Origin: Roseovarius sp.
Lineage (GTDB): Bacteria > Pseudomonadota > Alphaproteobacteria > Rhodobacterales > Rhodobacteraceae
Assembly (NCBI RefSeq): GCF_027019125.1
Contig: NZ_JALUXE010000034.1
Coordinates: 62,001-126,000, forward strand
DNA length: 64,000 nt
Reading direction: 5' to 3'
In this document: one piece after another, positions 25,758-35,996 of the stretch
Layout: the number at the start of each line of letters is the position of its first letter
How positions within the stretch are numbered: the stretch's first letter is position 1
Position numbers and translations under genes: made by a program
Notes under the pieces: generated by a model
What the model saw: only the letters and a program-made list of their open reading frames with translations
Told to the model about the DNA's origin: nothing
The model's database searches: none

Positions 25758-26723
25758 TCAGACCAGCCGGTCGCCCGGTTCTTTTCCCGCGAAAAATGCA
25801 TCGAGATTGTCGAGCGCACGAAAGCCCATGGCATCGCGCGTGGCGCGGGTCGCGCTGCCGATATGAGGCAGCATGAAGACATTCTCATGCGCCGCAAAGG
25901 CCGGGTTGCCGCCCGGCTCTACCTTGAAGCAATCAAGACCGGCAGCGGCGATATGGCCGGATTTCAGAGCCGCCAAGAGCGCATCCTCGTCGATCAGCGC
26001 GCCGCGGGCGGTGTTGACCACAACAGCCCCCGCAGGCAACAGCGCAAGGCGCTCAGCGTTCAGCAGATTGGTCGTGTCGGGCGTGGCCGGGCAATGCAGC
26101 GACAGGAAATCCGCCACTTCTAGCAGACTCTCCACATCGGCATGAAAAACGGCACCGTGTTCCTCGTCAGGCGCAAGCCGCGTGCGGTTGTGATAATGGA
26201 TTTCCATGTCAAAGCCGCGCGCCTTGGCGGCAAAGGCACGGCCCACACGCCCCATGCCGATGATCCCCAGCCGTGCGCCGGTCATCTGCTTGCCCACCAT
26301 GAAAGAGGGCGACCAGCTATCCCATTGCCCCTGCCGCACGATCCGGTCTCCTGCGACCGCGTGCCGTGCAGCCCCCAGCATCAAGAGCATGGCAATCTCG
26401 GCGGTGGCGTCGGACAGCACATCTGGCGTGTTGGTGACGACGATTCCAGCGGCCTTGAGCGCCGCCAGATCGCAATGATCGACCCCAACCGAGTGGTTGG
26501 CAACGATCTTGAGCCTCGGATCGAGCTGCGCCACCACCTCGGCGCTGAAATGCTCGGAGTGGCACGGGATCATCCCGTCAACCTTGGCGCTCATGGCGAT
26601 GATCTCTGCGGCGGTGCCAGGGGTATCCGCTTCGTTGACGATCACCTCATAATCACGCCGCGCGCGGGCCAGCGTGGCGTCCGAAAGACGGCGCGGAATC
26701 CAGAGGACTTTCTTGGTCGTCAT
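25758..26723 (-). CDS. D-2-hydroxyacid dehydrogenase (glyoxylate/hydroxypyruvate reductase type)
   Basis: A 321-residue NAD(P)-dependent enzyme. The Rossmann motif is LGIIGMGRVGRAFAAKA, and the catalytic Arg, Glu and His lie in VVNTARGALID, CFKVEPGGNP and LPHIGSATRATR. These reduce 2-oxo acids such as glyoxylate or hydroxypyruvate, or run in reverse. I place the start at 26723, one base after the stop of the small membrane protein gene, because an upstream start would overlap that gene. It is the last gene of the TRAP-amidase operon, so it probably handles the acid produced by the amidase. Substrate is not determined. Confidence 0.85.
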   Translation of the reverse strand: MTTKKVLWIPRRLSDATLARARRDYEVIVNEADTPGTAAEIIAMSAKVDGMIPCHSEHFSAEVVAQLDPRLKIVANHSVGVDHCDLAALKAAGIVVTNTPDVLSDATAEIAMLLMLGAARHAVAGDRIVRQGQWDSWSPSFMVGKQMTGARLGIIGMGRVGRAFAAKARGFDMEIHYHNRTRLAPDEEHGAVFHADVESLLEVADFLSLHCPATPDTTNLLNAERLALLPAGAVVVNTARGALIDEDALLAALKSGHIAAAGLDCFKVEPGGNPAFAAHENVFMLPHIGSATRATRDAMGFRALDNLDAFFAGKEPGDRLV

Positions 26724-26724
26724 G

Positions 26725-26883
26725 TCAGCTTTTGTTCTTGCTCGATGTGACGAAGTCATAGCCGGCAAGCCCTGCGGTCAGAATGACCACGGCCCACAGA
26801 TCCAGCGTGCCGACCTTTGCCGCGAGGATGTAGAGAAAAGCGGCCAGGACCGCGAAGGCAAAGATCGCCAGAATTCTGTTCAT
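26725..26883 (-). CDS. 52-residue membrane protein
   Basis: A short gene between the amidase and dehydrogenase genes. The product starts MNRILAIFAFAVLAAFLYIL and has two hydrophobic stretches, about residues 4-21 and 27-42, ending in a charged SSKNKS tail. AAAGGATGACGAC precedes the ATG, its stop is one base from the next start (TGACATG), and it lies 15 bases behind the amidase stop, all of which argue for real translation. The two-helix hairpin layout suggests a small membrane subunit or stress peptide. I recognise no family. Confidence 0.6.
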   Translation of the reverse strand: MNRILAIFAFAVLAAFLYILAAKVGTLDLWAVVILTAGLAGYDFVTSSKNKS

Positions 26884-26898
26884 GTCGTCATCCTTTTC

Positions 26899-28242
26899 TC
26901 ATGCTGTGGCCTCGGACAGCCAGCCCGTGAACCAGTTTGCGTTGCGCAAGAGCCGCGCGTCATTGCCGCGCGCGGCAACAAGTTGCACGCCCATCGGAAG
27001 GCCATTCTCCGCCGTAAAGGCAGGCACCGTGATCGCCGGCGTGCCGGTCAACGTCCAAAGCCCGTTGAAAATGGCATCGCCGGTATACTCCAGCCCCTCG
27101 GGTGCGGGGCCCGTGGCGGCGGGACAGAGGATCGCATCACAGCGCTCAAAAATCTCGTCCAGCCCGGCATAGAGCACATCGGCCCAGTCGAGTGCCGCAA
27201 GATAGTCGCGGGCGAGCGTGGCATTGCCCGTTTTCAACGCCTCTTGCGTGCGCGGCCCAAGCGCGTCGATGGATTTGCCATAGCGGTAATAGTATTTCGC
27301 CATTTCCGCGAAATTGATCCGCGCCCGCACCTCTGCCGCCTCATCAAAGGCATTGGGCAGGGGCGCTTCGAACACCTGTTCGCCCAACGCCTCGATCAGC
27401 TCGTCAAAGGCCGCGTGCAACTGCGGATCGGCCTTGTCCCAGCCCGGCGGGCGGACAAAGGCAAATACCGGCTTGAGCGGCGGCGCGGAGGTGGCCACCG
27501 ACAAGAGCGGCGGCACAGGGGCAGGCGTGGTCGCAGGGTCGCCCGCGTCGTGGCCCATCAGCACCTCAGCCAATAGCGCCGCATCGGCGGGCGTGCGGGT
27601 AAACACCCCAAGCGTATCAAGCGTGGGCGATTGCATCAAAACGCCTGTGCGCGGGATCGCGCCAAAGCTGGGCTTGAACCCTGTCACACCGCAATAGGAC
27701 GCCGGGCGGATCACCGAGCCGCCAGTCTGCGTGCCAACCGCGAGCGGCACCATGCCATCCGCTACTGCCGCAGCAGAGCCCGAAGACGAACCGCCGGGCG
27801 TATGGGCGGGGTTGAGCGGATTGCGGGTGGGGCCGGCATGCATATAGGCAAGTTCCGTCGTGATCGTCTTGCCCATGATCACGGCGCCAGCCGCCTTGAG
27901 CCGCGCAACGATGGCAGCGTCCTTGATGGGGATGCGCCCCGCATCCAGCGGACAGCCATTCTCCGTCGGAATTTTCGCGGTGTCGATGATGTCCTTGAGC
28001 GCCACCGGCAGGCCGTGCAGCGCCCCGATGGGGCGCCCGGCCTGTCTTTGTGCATCAAGCGCCTTGGCCTGTTGACGGGCAAAATCCGCATCAAACCACG
28101 CCCAGGCCCTGATCTCGGGCTCGCGCGCCTCGATCCGGGCGATGCAGGCCTCGACCAACTCGACCACGCTCAGCGCCCCCGAGGCCAGACGCGCACGCAG
28201 GGCGCACGCATCCAGCATCAGGATATCGGCCTTAATTGCCAT
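26899..28242 (-). CDS. Amidase (amidase signature family)
   Basis: A 447-residue amidase-signature enzyme with the Ser-cisSer-Lys triad: Lys in LPVALKDIIDT, the serine-rich TPGGSSSGSAAAVADG, and the nucleophile region GTQTGGSVIRPASYCG. These hydrolyse amides to acid and ammonia; GatA is excluded because gatB and gatC are absent and the acceptor region differs. Its start overlaps the end of the TRAP large permease gene by 11 bases, so the enzyme is made together with the transporter, and its substrate is probably the imported compound. The natural amide is unknown. Confidence 0.87.
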   Translation of the reverse strand: MAIKADILMLDACALRARLASGALSVVELVEACIARIEAREPEIRAWAWFDADFARQQAKALDAQRQAGRPIGALHGLPVALKDIIDTAKIPTENGCPLDAGRIPIKDAAIVARLKAAGAVIMGKTITTELAYMHAGPTRNPLNPAHTPGGSSSGSAAAVADGMVPLAVGTQTGGSVIRPASYCGVTGFKPSFGAIPRTGVLMQSPTLDTLGVFTRTPADAALLAEVLMGHDAGDPATTPAPVPPLLSVATSAPPLKPVFAFVRPPGWDKADPQLHAAFDELIEALGEQVFEAPLPNAFDEAAEVRARINFAEMAKYYYRYGKSIDALGPRTQEALKTGNATLARDYLAALDWADVLYAGLDEIFERCDAILCPAATGPAPEGLEYTGDAIFNGLWTLTGTPAITVPAFTAENGLPMGVQLVAARGNDARLLRNANWFTGWLSEATA

Positions 28243-29650
28243 ACATCAGCTCCGGCAGATAGAACACGATCTGCGGGAAGATATACATCAGGGCCATGGA
28301 GATGAAGACGCAGAAGAGGAACGGCATGACGCCCGAGAAAATCTGCGTAAGCTTGATCTCTGGCGGGGCGATCCCCTTGAGATAATAGGCCGACATCGCC
28401 ATTGGTGGTGTCAAGAAACTGGTCTGCAGGTTCAGCGCCACCAGAATGCCGAAGAAGAGCGGATCCACTTCGAAGAATGCCAGAAGCGGCAAGAAGATCG
28501 GCACGAAGATGATGATGATCTCGGACCATTCAAGCGGCCAGCCCAGCAGGAAGATGATGAGCTGCGCCAGCAGCAGGAAGGCCAGCGGCGAGAGGTTCAG
28601 CCCCTGCACGAAGTCAGAGATGATATGCTCGCCACCGAGATAGGAGAACACCGCCGAGAAGGTGTAGGAACCGACGAAAAGCCAGCAGACCATCGCCGTG
28701 GTGCGCACAGTGAGATAGACACTCTCGCGCATCCGCTGCCAGGTCATGGCGCGATAGACGAAGGCGAGGAAGATACCACCCAACGCGCCGATCGACGCCG
28801 CTTCGGTCGGGGTCGCAAGACCGAACAGGATCGACCCAAGAACCGCGAGAATAAGAAAGGCCAGCGGCACAAAGGACGTCACGATCATCAGGAAAAGCTG
28901 CATCTTGGGGATGTCAGGAATTTCATCTTTGCTCGGCTTGGGCGCCACGGACGGCTGAAGGATCGCCCGACCGATCACATAGACCAGGTAGAGCCCGACG
29001 AGCGTGAGCCCCGGCAAGAGCGCCGCCGCGTAAAGCTTGACGATCGAGACGTTGGACGCCGCCGCATAGACGATCAGCATGATCGAGGGCGGGATGAGAA
29101 TGCCCAGCGTGCCACCGGCGCAAATGATCCCGCTTGCAAAGGACGGATTATACCGCGCCTTGAGCATGGCAGGCAGCGCCAGAAGACCCATGAGCGTCAC
29201 CACGGCCCCCACGATGCCGGTGGCCGTTGCAAACAGCGCACAGGTCACAAGAGCCGCCACGCCCATCGAGCCCGGCATGTTCTTGGCGGCAACATTGAGC
29301 GTCGAGAAAAGACGGTCCACGATATTCGCCCGCTCGACGATGTAGCCCATGAACAGGAACAGCGGCACGGCGGTGAGAACCTCGTTCGACATCACCGTAT
29401 AGGTCTGATTGACGAAGAGGTCGAATATTCGGTTGTTGAAGAACCCCTCGAACCAGAGACTCCATTGGTCCCAGGCTCCGGCATCCTCGCCCAGCCGGTT
29501 AAAGCTGCGCCACATGCGGCCAGCGTCGAAATAGGCGTAGTAACCAAAGCCGATCCCCATGGCCATGAGGGTAAAGGCGATGGGAAAGCCCAGAAATACG
29601 AAGATAAGGAAAAGGCCCAGCATCATCAGGGCGATTTGCGGATCGGTCAT
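28232..29650 (-). CDS. TRAP transporter large permease (DctM type)
   Basis: A 472-residue membrane protein with about 12-13 helices and the DctM features: the N-terminal FLGFPIAFTLMAMG, the LFLFMGYIVERANI segment, and the ion-binding loops GTLGILIPPSIMLIVYA and LTPPMAMSAYY. The length and the large insertion put it in the group once called mannitol/chloroaromatic TRAP permeases. It drives sodium-coupled uptake with the DctQ and DctP partners. Its start overlaps the dctQ stop as ATGA. Confidence 0.92.
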   Translation of the reverse strand: MTDPQIALMMLGLFLIFVFLGFPIAFTLMAMGIGFGYYAYFDAGRMWRSFNRLGEDAGAWDQWSLWFEGFFNNRIFDLFVNQTYTVMSNEVLTAVPLFLFMGYIVERANIVDRLFSTLNVAAKNMPGSMGVAALVTCALFATATGIVGAVVTLMGLLALPAMLKARYNPSFASGIICAGGTLGILIPPSIMLIVYAAASNVSIVKLYAAALLPGLTLVGLYLVYVIGRAILQPSVAPKPSKDEIPDIPKMQLFLMIVTSFVPLAFLILAVLGSILFGLATPTEAASIGALGGIFLAFVYRAMTWQRMRESVYLTVRTTAMVCWLFVGSYTFSAVFSYLGGEHIISDFVQGLNLSPLAFLLLAQLIIFLLGWPLEWSEIIIIFVPIFLPLLAFFEVDPLFFGILVALNLQTSFLTPPMAMSAYYLKGIAPPEIKLTQIFSGVMPFLFCVFISMALMYIFPQIVFYLPELMYGN

Positions 29651-30231
29651 GGATGTGCGTCCTTTTCGGCCTCGGCGGCCTTTTGCATCAGCAGGTCTTC
29701 GGTCTCGAAGACGTCTTCATCGGCCTTGAGCCATTCATTCGTGCGCATGCAGTGAATGCAGCGGCACACTTGGGCAATGCCCTGGATGAAGAGAAGAATT
29801 CCGGCGGCGACGATCACGGTCTTGAACTGATAGATCGGGATGCCTGCGGGGCTGTTCACGGACACCTCGGCATAGGACCATGACCGCGCGGCATATTTCC
29901 AGCCCGCGGCGATGAGCGCGATGATCCCCGGAAAGAAGAACAGAATGTAGAGAACCAGATCGACCTTGGCCTGATTGCGTGGCTGCCAGAGGCGATACAG
30001 AAAATCACCCCGCACATGTCCACCGCGCGACAGGGTATAGGCCCCGCCCATCATGAAGAGCGTGCCATACATGATGAAAGACACATCCAACGACCACGCG
30101 GTCGGGTTGTTGAAGACATATCGCACCACCACTTCATAGCCGGTGCCAAAGGCCATCAGCACAATCAGCCAGGCAAACGCCTTGCCGAACCAGGCCGACA
30201 GGTTGTCGGCGAAACGTATGAAACCGATCAC
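29647..30231 (-). CDS. TRAP transporter small permease (DctQ type)
   Basis: A 194-residue protein with four membrane helices and the DctQ-like segments AFGTGYEVVVRYVFNNPTAW and GGAYTLSRGGHVRGDFLY. It partners the large permease. The start is GTG with a GAGGGGG ribosome site upstream. A strong hairpin separates it from the preceding binding-protein gene. Confidence 0.88.
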   Translation of the reverse strand: MIGFIRFADNLSAWFGKAFAWLIVLMAFGTGYEVVVRYVFNNPTAWSLDVSFIMYGTLFMMGGAYTLSRGGHVRGDFLYRLWQPRNQAKVDLVLYILFFFPGIIALIAAGWKYAARSWSYAEVSVNSPAGIPIYQFKTVIVAAGILLFIQGIAQVCRCIHCMRTNEWLKADEDVFETEDLLMQKAAEAEKDAHP

Positions 30232-30255
30232 ACGGAGCCCCCTCTGTTTGAAAGC

Positions 30256-30282
30256 GGCCCCGGCGTTTCCTGCGCCGGGGCC
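30256..30282 (-). other. GC-rich intercistronic hairpin between dctP and dctQ
   Basis: GGCCCCGGCG and CGCCGGGGCC form a perfect 10-base-pair stem with a 7-base loop, lying between the dctP stop and the dctQ start. No T run follows on the minus strand, so it is not a full terminator. Such structures behind a binding-protein gene usually protect the upstream mRNA and lower expression of the permeases. Confidence 0.65.
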
Positions 30283-30309
30283 CTGGATTTTCCGGTTGTT
30301 ACACCGTGA

Positions 30310-31440
30310 TTACAACTTGAGCTTGCCGGGGAAGTAATGATCGTAAGCAAGCGCGTAATCGGGTGCGTTCATCAACTCGTAGAACGTCACGTCCTGAACC
30401 CATGCACGCTGGCTGTCGAGGCACTTCTTCATGAACGGGTCTTCTTCGAGAACCGGGATCAGCTTGTCCCACGCCTCGATCTGGCCGTTCAGGATGTCCG
30501 TGGACGTGCGGTGCACGGTGACGCCTGCCTCTTCCTGCAGCCACTTGAGGTCGGCCGAGTAGCGACGCATCGCCTTGGCGGTGTTGGCGGTCGAAGCGGC
30601 CTCCACACCATATTTCAGGATCGCGCGCAGATCGGGATCAAGGTCTTCCATGGTGAGCTTGTTGAACAGGAATTCAAAGCTCTCGGACGCCTGGTGGTAC
30701 GAGGACAGGTAGTAGTTCTTGGCCACGTCATGCGCACCGAAGTCTTTATCCGACGACGGGTTGTTGAATTCGAACGCGTCGATCACGCCACGCTCCATCG
30801 CGGGAACGATCTCGCCACCCGGAAGCTGCGCCACAGACATGCCCATCGACTGCAAAAGGTCAGCCGCAAGACCGACGGTGCGATACTTGAAGCCCTGCAG
30901 ATCGGCGACGGTGTTGACCTCACCCTTGAACCAGCCAAAGGGCTGCGCGAACATCGGGAAGCCGAGATAACCATCGACTTCCATGCCGAGGATATCGTTC
31001 ACCAGCTCGTCATAGAGCGCCTTGCCGCCACCTTCGTAGAACCAGCTGAGCATCGTGGTGGCCGAGCCGCCGAACACGGGCCCGGTGCCAAAGAGCGAGG
31101 CCGCCTTGTTCTTGCCGTACCAGTACACAGGCACCGAATGGGCAATGTCGAGCACGCCGTCGTTCACGGCATCGAGCACCTGGAATGCAGCCACGACCGC
31201 GCCCGCGGGCAGCACGTCGATCTTCAGGCGGCCACCGGACATCTCCTCAACCCGGTCGGCGTAATCCTGTGCAAATTCTTGCCAGATATTGCCCGATCCC
31301 CAGGATGTCTGCATCTTGAGCACCAAGGGCGCTTGTGCCAACACCGCCGGAGCCGCGAGCGCGCCCGCAGCAACGGCCGGCGCCCCGACCGCCGCGCGGC
31401 GCAGGAACGAGCGCCGATCCATCTTCGACTTGCTTGTCAT
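30310..31440 (-). CDS. TRAP transporter solute-binding protein (DctP type, Tat-exported)
   Basis: A 376-residue periplasmic protein. The N-terminus has MDRRSFLRRA followed by an alanine-rich hydrophobic segment ending VLAQA, a Tat signal. The mature part starts LVLKMQTSWGSGNIWQEF and contains the family's FKYRTVGLAADLLQSMG and MERGVIDAFEFNNP segments, which form the carboxylate-binding pocket. It resembles the TakP-like group that binds 2-oxo or other monocarboxylic acids. The start has GGGAGGACTACA ahead of ATG. The ligand should be linked to the amidase and dehydrogenase encoded behind it. Confidence 0.9.
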   Translation of the reverse strand: MTSKSKMDRRSFLRRAAVGAPAVAAGALAAPAVLAQAPLVLKMQTSWGSGNIWQEFAQDYADRVEEMSGGRLKIDVLPAGAVVAAFQVLDAVNDGVLDIAHSVPVYWYGKNKAASLFGTGPVFGGSATTMLSWFYEGGGKALYDELVNDILGMEVDGYLGFPMFAQPFGWFKGEVNTVADLQGFKYRTVGLAADLLQSMGMSVAQLPGGEIVPAMERGVIDAFEFNNPSSDKDFGAHDVAKNYYLSSYHQASESFEFLFNKLTMEDLDPDLRAILKYGVEAASTANTAKAMRRYSADLKWLQEEAGVTVHRTSTDILNGQIEAWDKLIPVLEEDPFMKKCLDSQRAWVQDVTFYELMNAPDYALAYDHYFPGKLKL

Positions 31441-31577
31441 TGTAGTCCTCCCAATAAATCTGTTGCGTCTGTTCGCATCGGATGGCGGGCAAAGCATATC
31501 CCCCACGGGCGATTCGAAGCCCTGTTTCCGCCACACGCGCCCAATCGTAACGCTTATGTGAGCAAAGGCAAGCATTC

Positions 31578-31596
31578 TGGTAAGATTAATTTACCA
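31578..31596. promoter_or_regulatory. Palindromic operator candidate between dctP and pncB
   Basis: TGGTAA and TTACCA form a perfect inverted repeat with a 7-base AT-rich centre (GATTAAT). It lies near the middle of the 285-base divergent gap, 138 bases ahead of dctP and 130 bases ahead of pncB. TGGT/ACCA half-sites are common for GntR-family repressors, but no regulator gene lies next to it, so the protein is unknown. Confidence 0.5.
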
Positions 31597-31725
31597 AATT
31601 GGCTTGATTTCCTGTTCAATAAGACAGTTTTGCGGGCCAGCCCATGGACCACGCGCGCCGATGCGCCTTGCACGACCCCGCCCGCTTTGATTTAACCGCT
31701 GCAATTGTCCCGCCGGAGGCCACCC

Positions 31726-33018
31726 ATGGTCGATATCGCCACCCGTGTGCATAATCACAAATGGAAGATCGACCCGATTGTCCGATCCCTGATCGACACC
31801 GATTTCTACAAACTCTTGATGTGCCAATCGGTGTTTCGCCGGCGCCCCGATACAACCGTCACCTTTTCGCTGATCAACCGCAGCAGCGCGATCCGTTTGG
31901 CCGACCTCGTGGATGAGGGCGAGTTGCGCGAACAACTGGATCATATCCGGTCCCTGTCGCTCTCGCGCGGCGAGAGCACATGGATGCGCGGCAACATGTT
32001 CTACGGCAAGCGCAGCATGTTCACGCCCGAATTCATGGATTGGTTCGAGGCGCTGCGCCTGCCGCCCTATCACCTGGAAAAACGCGACGGGCAGTACGAG
32101 CTGACATTCGAGGGCAAGTGGCCCGAGGTGATGCTCTGGGAAATCCCGGCGCTGGCCGTGCTGATGGAATTGCGGTCGCGCGCGGTGCTGCATCACCTCA
32201 AGAAATTCGAGCTTCAGGTGCTCTATGCCCGCGCCATGACCAAGCTTTGGGAAAAGGTCGAACATCTGCGCCCCATCGAGGGGCTGCGCATCGCCGATTT
32301 CGGCACAAGGCGGCGGCATTCATTCCTGTGGCAGGATTGGTGCGTGCAGGCGATGAGCGAACGGTTGGGCAACCGCTTTGTCGGCACGTCGAATTGCCTG
32401 ATCGCCAAGAACCGCGATCTCGAGGCGATCGGCACCAACGCCCATGAACTGCCCATGGTCTATGCCGCCCTCGCCGAGGATGATGCAGCACTGGCGCGCG
32501 CACCCTACGAGGTTCTGTCCGACTGGCATGAAGAGCATGATGGCAACCTGCGCATCATCCTGCCCGACACCTATGGCACCAAGAGGTTTCTGGAGAAGGC
32601 GCCGGACTGGCTGGCGGGCTGGACCGGCATCCGCATCGATTCCGGCGCGCCCGAAGAGGGGGCGGAAACCGCGATAAACTGGTGGAAATCGCGCGGCGAG
32701 GATCCGCGACAGAAGATGGTGATCTTCTCCGATGGTCTGGATGTGGACCGCATCATCGCATTGCATCAGCGGTTTTCGGGGCGGGTGCGCTGCTCGTTCG
32801 GCTGGGGCACGCTCTTGACCAATGATTTCCGAGGGCTCACGCCGGATGATGCGTTGGCCCCGTTTTCGCTGGTGTGCAAGGCCGTCGCCGCAAACGGGCG
32901 TCCCACGGTCAAGCTGTCGGACAACCCGCGCAAGGCGATGGGACCGGCCGATCAGATCGCCCGCTACCAGCGCGTCTTTGGCCTCGGCGCACAGGAAGAG
33001 TTCGAGGTTATCGTCTGA
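31726..33018 (+). CDS. pncB: Nicotinate phosphoribosyltransferase
   Basis: A 430-residue enzyme that makes nicotinate mononucleotide from nicotinate and PRPP with ATP, the salvage entry to NAD. Family segments are [16 protein letters not shown] at the N-terminus, FGTRRRHSF, the phosphohistidine in [10 protein letters not shown] and the phosphate-binding GIRIDSGAP. The ATG at 31726 is preceded by GGAGG. It stands alone between two transporter operons; nicotinamidase (pncA) is not adjacent. Confidence 0.94.
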   Translation: MVDIATRVHNHKWKIDPIVRSLIDTDFYKLLMCQSVFRRRPDTTVTFSLINRSSAIRLADLVDEGELREQLDHIRSLSLSRGESTWMRGNMFYGKRSMFTPEFMDWFEALRLPPYHLEKRDGQYELTFEGKWPEVMLWEIPALAVLMELRSRAVLHHLKKFELQVLYARAMTKLWEKVEHLRPIEGLRIADFGTRRRHSFLWQDWCVQAMSERLGNRFVGTSNCLIAKNRDLEAIGTNAHELPMVYAALAEDDAALARAPYEVLSDWHEEHDGNLRIILPDTYGTKRFLEKAPDWLAGWTGIRIDSGAPEEGAETAINWWKSRGEDPRQKMVIFSDGLDVDRIIALHQRFSGRVRCSFGWGTLLTNDFRGLTPDDALAPFSLVCKAVAANGRPTVKLSDNPRKAMGPADQIARYQRVFGLGAQEEFEVIV

Positions 33019-33193
33019 CGTCTGACACGGAGGTAATGCGCATGGACCTCTGCCACAGAACACGAATGCAAAGGCCTGCGCGCCAGTGGCAGATGCGATG
33101 ACCCGGCGGCTGGGCCGACGCGCGGTTCTGGCGGGGCGAGAGGCAGCGCAGGCCATTCTCAAGGACGGATGAGCCCCGCCACCTGTCGGCCGA

Positions 33194-34243
33194 TCACCCC
33201 AATCGCAGGCCCGTGGCGCGATCGAAAAGGTGCATGTTCTCGGGCTTGATACCGAGGCGCAGGATCTCTCCACCATGCGCAACCGTATGGACGCCAGGCA
33301 GGCTTGCGGTAAACCCTTGGCCCGCTTCCAGCTTGCCGTGCAACAGCGTGTTGGCCCCCAGAGGCTCGGCAAGCTGCACCTGCATCGCAATCGGCCCCTC
33401 GGGATCGGGCACAAGATGCTCTGGCCTGAGCCCCAGCATCACAGGCCCCCGATGACCCGTCGGATTGGGCAACCGGGCCGCCCCCAGCCAGAGCGCGCCC
33501 TCCCGCCCCTCACCTTCCAGCACATTCATCGACGGACTGCCAATGAACTGCGCCGCAAAGAGCGTGGCAGGACGCTCGTAGACATCCAGAGGCGTGCCGA
33601 TCTGTTCGGCGCGGCCTGCATTCATCACGATCATGCGGTCCGCCATGGTCATCGCCTCGACCTGATCATGGGTGACATAGAGCGATGTGATGCCGAGCTT
33701 GGCCTGCAACTCGCGGATCTCCAGACGCATCTGAACCCGCAGCTTGGCATCGAGGTTGGACAAGGGTTCGTCAAAGAGAAACACCGACGGCGCGCGCACG
33801 ATGGCACGCCCCATGGCGACACGCTGGCGCTGACCGCCCGAAAGCTGCCGGGGCTTGCGATCCAGCAACTCGGTCAGTTGCAGGAGTTTGGCCGCATCCT
33901 GCACCTTGGCCGCAATCTCGGCCTTGGGCAGTCCCGCGATCCTCAGGCCATAGCCCATGTTCTGCGCCACGCTCATATGCGGATAGAGCGCGTAGTTCTG
34001 AAACACCATGGCGATGTCGCGATCCATCGGCTCCAGATCATTGGCGCGGCGATTGCCGATGCGCAACTCGCCCTCGCTGATCGTCTCAAGCCCCGCGACC
34101 ATGCGCAGGAGGGTGGATTTGCCACAGCCCGAAGGGCCGACGATAACAATGAACTCGCCATCCGCCACGTCGAGGCTGACACCCTTGATCACCTCGGTCG
34201 GTCCAAAGCGTTTCTTGATATTGTCGAAGGTTACGGTTGCCAT
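33194..34243 (-). CDS. ugpC: UgpC-type ABC transporter ATPase
   Basis: A 349-residue MalK/UgpC-type ATPase: Walker [10 protein letters not shown], signature [14 protein letters not shown], Walker [13 protein letters not shown], then a TOBE/MalK-like regulatory domain from about residue 235. It energises the UgpA-UgpE channel. It is the last gene of the operon and starts 5 bases behind ugpE. The ATG is set by homology; the frame upstream belongs to the ugpE region. Confidence 0.9.
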   Translation of the reverse strand: MATVTFDNIKKRFGPTEVIKGVSLDVADGEFIVIVGPSGCGKSTLLRMVAGLETISEGELRIGNRRANDLEPMDRDIAMVFQNYALYPHMSVAQNMGYGLRIAGLPKAEIAAKVQDAAKLLQLTELLDRKPRQLSGGQRQRVAMGRAIVRAPSVFLFDEPLSNLDAKLRVQMRLEIRELQAKLGITSLYVTHDQVEAMTMADRMIVMNAGRAEQIGTPLDVYERPATLFAAQFIGSPSMNVLEGEGREGALWLGAARLPNPTGHRGPVMLGLRPEHLVPDPEGPIAMQVQLAEPLGANTLLHGKLEAGQGFTASLPGVHTVAHGGEILRLGIKPENMHLFDRATGLRLG

Positions 34244-34248
34244 TGGGT

Positions 34249-35106
34249 CTATTTCTCGCTGTCCACGAGGCCGCGGATAAAGAGTTTCTGCATCGAGATG
34301 ACCACCACCACCGGCGGGATCATCGCAAGGATCGAGGTGGCCATGATCACCGGCCAATCGGCCACGTCATCGCCCGATGGAAACATCTGGCGGATGCCCA
34401 TGACGATGGTGTTCATCGACGGATCCGTGGTGATCAGAAGCGGCCACAGATACTGGTTCCAGCCATAGATGAACAGGATCACGAAAAGCGCGGCGATATT
34501 GGTGCGGCTCATCGGCAAGAGGATATCGCGAAAGAACTGCATCGGGCTGGCGCCATCAACGCGCGCCGCCTCGGCCAGCTCATCCGGCACGGTAAGAAAG
34601 AACTGGCGAAACAGGAACGTCGCCGTGGCCGACGCGACAAGCGGAAAGATCAGCCCCTGATAGCTGTTGAGCATGCCAAAGCCCGCGATCACCTCATAGG
34701 TCGGCACGATGCGCACCTCGACAGGCAGCATCAAGGTGAGGAAGATCAGCCAGAAGAACATATTGCGCCCCGGAAAGCGGAAATAGACGATGGCAAAGGC
34801 CGAGGTGAGCGAGATGATGATCTTGCCCACGGCAATCCCCACCGCCATGATCAGCGAGTTGCCCAACATGCTCAGCACCGGCACATTGACACCCGAGAAA
34901 AGGGCAGCGGTGTAATTCTCGATCAGCTGGTCGCCGGGCCAGAGCGGCATCGGCGGGCGCACGATTTCCGGCTGCGTCACGGTCGAGGCAACGAAAGCCA
35001 GCCAGATCGGAAAGAAAATCACGAGCACCCCCGCGATCATCCCCAGATGCGTCAGCCACAAACCCAGACCGCGCCGCTCCACCATGCCTGTGATCTCGCG
35101 CGCCAT
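34249..35106 (-). CDS. ugpE: UgpE-type ABC permease
   Basis: A 285-residue permease with six membrane helices and the EAA loop [20 protein letters not shown]. The N-terminus and order (A-E-C) match sn-glycerol-3-phosphate transporters. The ATG overlaps the ugpA stop as TGATG, which fixes the start. Confidence 0.88.
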   Translation of the reverse strand: MAREITGMVERRGLGLWLTHLGMIAGVLVIFFPIWLAFVASTVTQPEIVRPPMPLWPGDQLIENYTAALFSGVNVPVLSMLGNSLIMAVGIAVGKIIISLTSAFAIVYFRFPGRNMFFWLIFLTLMLPVEVRIVPTYEVIAGFGMLNSYQGLIFPLVASATATFLFRQFFLTVPDELAEAARVDGASPMQFFRDILLPMSRTNIAALFVILFIYGWNQYLWPLLITTDPSMNTIVMGIRQMFPSGDDVADWPVIMATSILAMIPPVVVVISMQKLFIRGLVDSEK

Positions 35107-35987
35107 CAGTAATGCACCCGTTTCTCGATGTATTTGAATTGCAGCACCGTGAGCAGGCCCACGACCACCAGCAGGATCACCGATTGCGCGGCGCTGGACC
35201 CCAGATCCTGACTGACAAAGCCATCGGAAAACACCTTGTAGACGAGGATCGTCGTGGATTGCTGCGGTCCACCGGCGGTGATGGTGTGGATCACGCCGAA
35301 GGTCTCGAAGAACGCATAGACGATATTGACCACCAAGAGAAAGAAAGTGGTCGGCGACAGGAGCGGCAGCACGATGGTAAAGAACCGCCGCCAAAAGCGC
35401 GCGCCGTCGATGGCAGCCGCCTCGATGATCGAGCGGGGCACGGCCTGAAGCGCGGCAAAGAAGAACAGGAAATTATAGCTGATCCGCCCCCAGGCAGAGG
35501 CGGCGACGACCAGCCCCATCGCCTCGGTCCCGTTCAGCACATGGTTCCAATCATAGCCCAGTTGCCCCAGATACCACGACACCACGCCCACGCGGGTGTT
35601 GAACATGAACATCCACAGCACCCCCGCGACGGCCGGGGCCACGGCATAGGGCCATATGAGCAGCGTGCGATAGGTGCCCGCCGATTTCACCAGCCGGTCG
35701 GCCATGACCGCCAGAAAGAGCGCCGGGATCATCGACGCCAGCGTGACCAGCGTGGAAAACACCGCCGTGGTCACAAAAGACGCGCGGTAATAGGGATCGC
35801 CAAGCAGGTATTCGAAATTCCCCAGCCCCACGAATTGCGACGACAGGCCGAAAGGATCAGGAATAAAGAGCGACTGCCAGACCGCCTGCCCCGCCGGATA
35901 AAAGAAGAACACCGCAGAGATGAACACCTGCGGAGCGATCAGGCAGAGCGGCAAGAGCCAGCCCTTGAAGGTGACACGTTTTTCCAT
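35106..35987 (-). CDS. ugpA: UgpA-type ABC permease
   Basis: A 293-residue permease with six membrane helices and EAA loop [18 protein letters not shown]. It pairs with UgpE as the transmembrane channel. Opening segments ([20 protein letters not shown], then [17 protein letters not shown]) are typical UgpA. It follows the binding-protein gene with a strong hairpin between them. Confidence 0.9.
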   Translation of the reverse strand: MEKRVTFKGWLLPLCLIAPQVFISAVFFFYPAGQAVWQSLFIPDPFGLSSQFVGLGNFEYLLGDPYYRASFVTTAVFSTLVTLASMIPALFLAVMADRLVKSAGTYRTLLIWPYAVAPAVAGVLWMFMFNTRVGVVSWYLGQLGYDWNHVLNGTEAMGLVVAASAWGRISYNFLFFFAALQAVPRSIIEAAAIDGARFWRRFFTIVLPLLSPTTFFLLVVNIVYAFFETFGVIHTITAGGPQQSTTILVYKVFSDGFVSQDLGSSAAQSVILLVVVGLLTVLQFKYIEKRVHY

Positions 35988-35996
35988 GCGCGGTCA

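Noticed and set aside
33019..33193. Two very short frames behind pncB, one with GGAGG ahead of ATG.
   Set aside because: Products of 19 and 24 residues with no recognisable features; I see nothing supportable in this 175-base gap.
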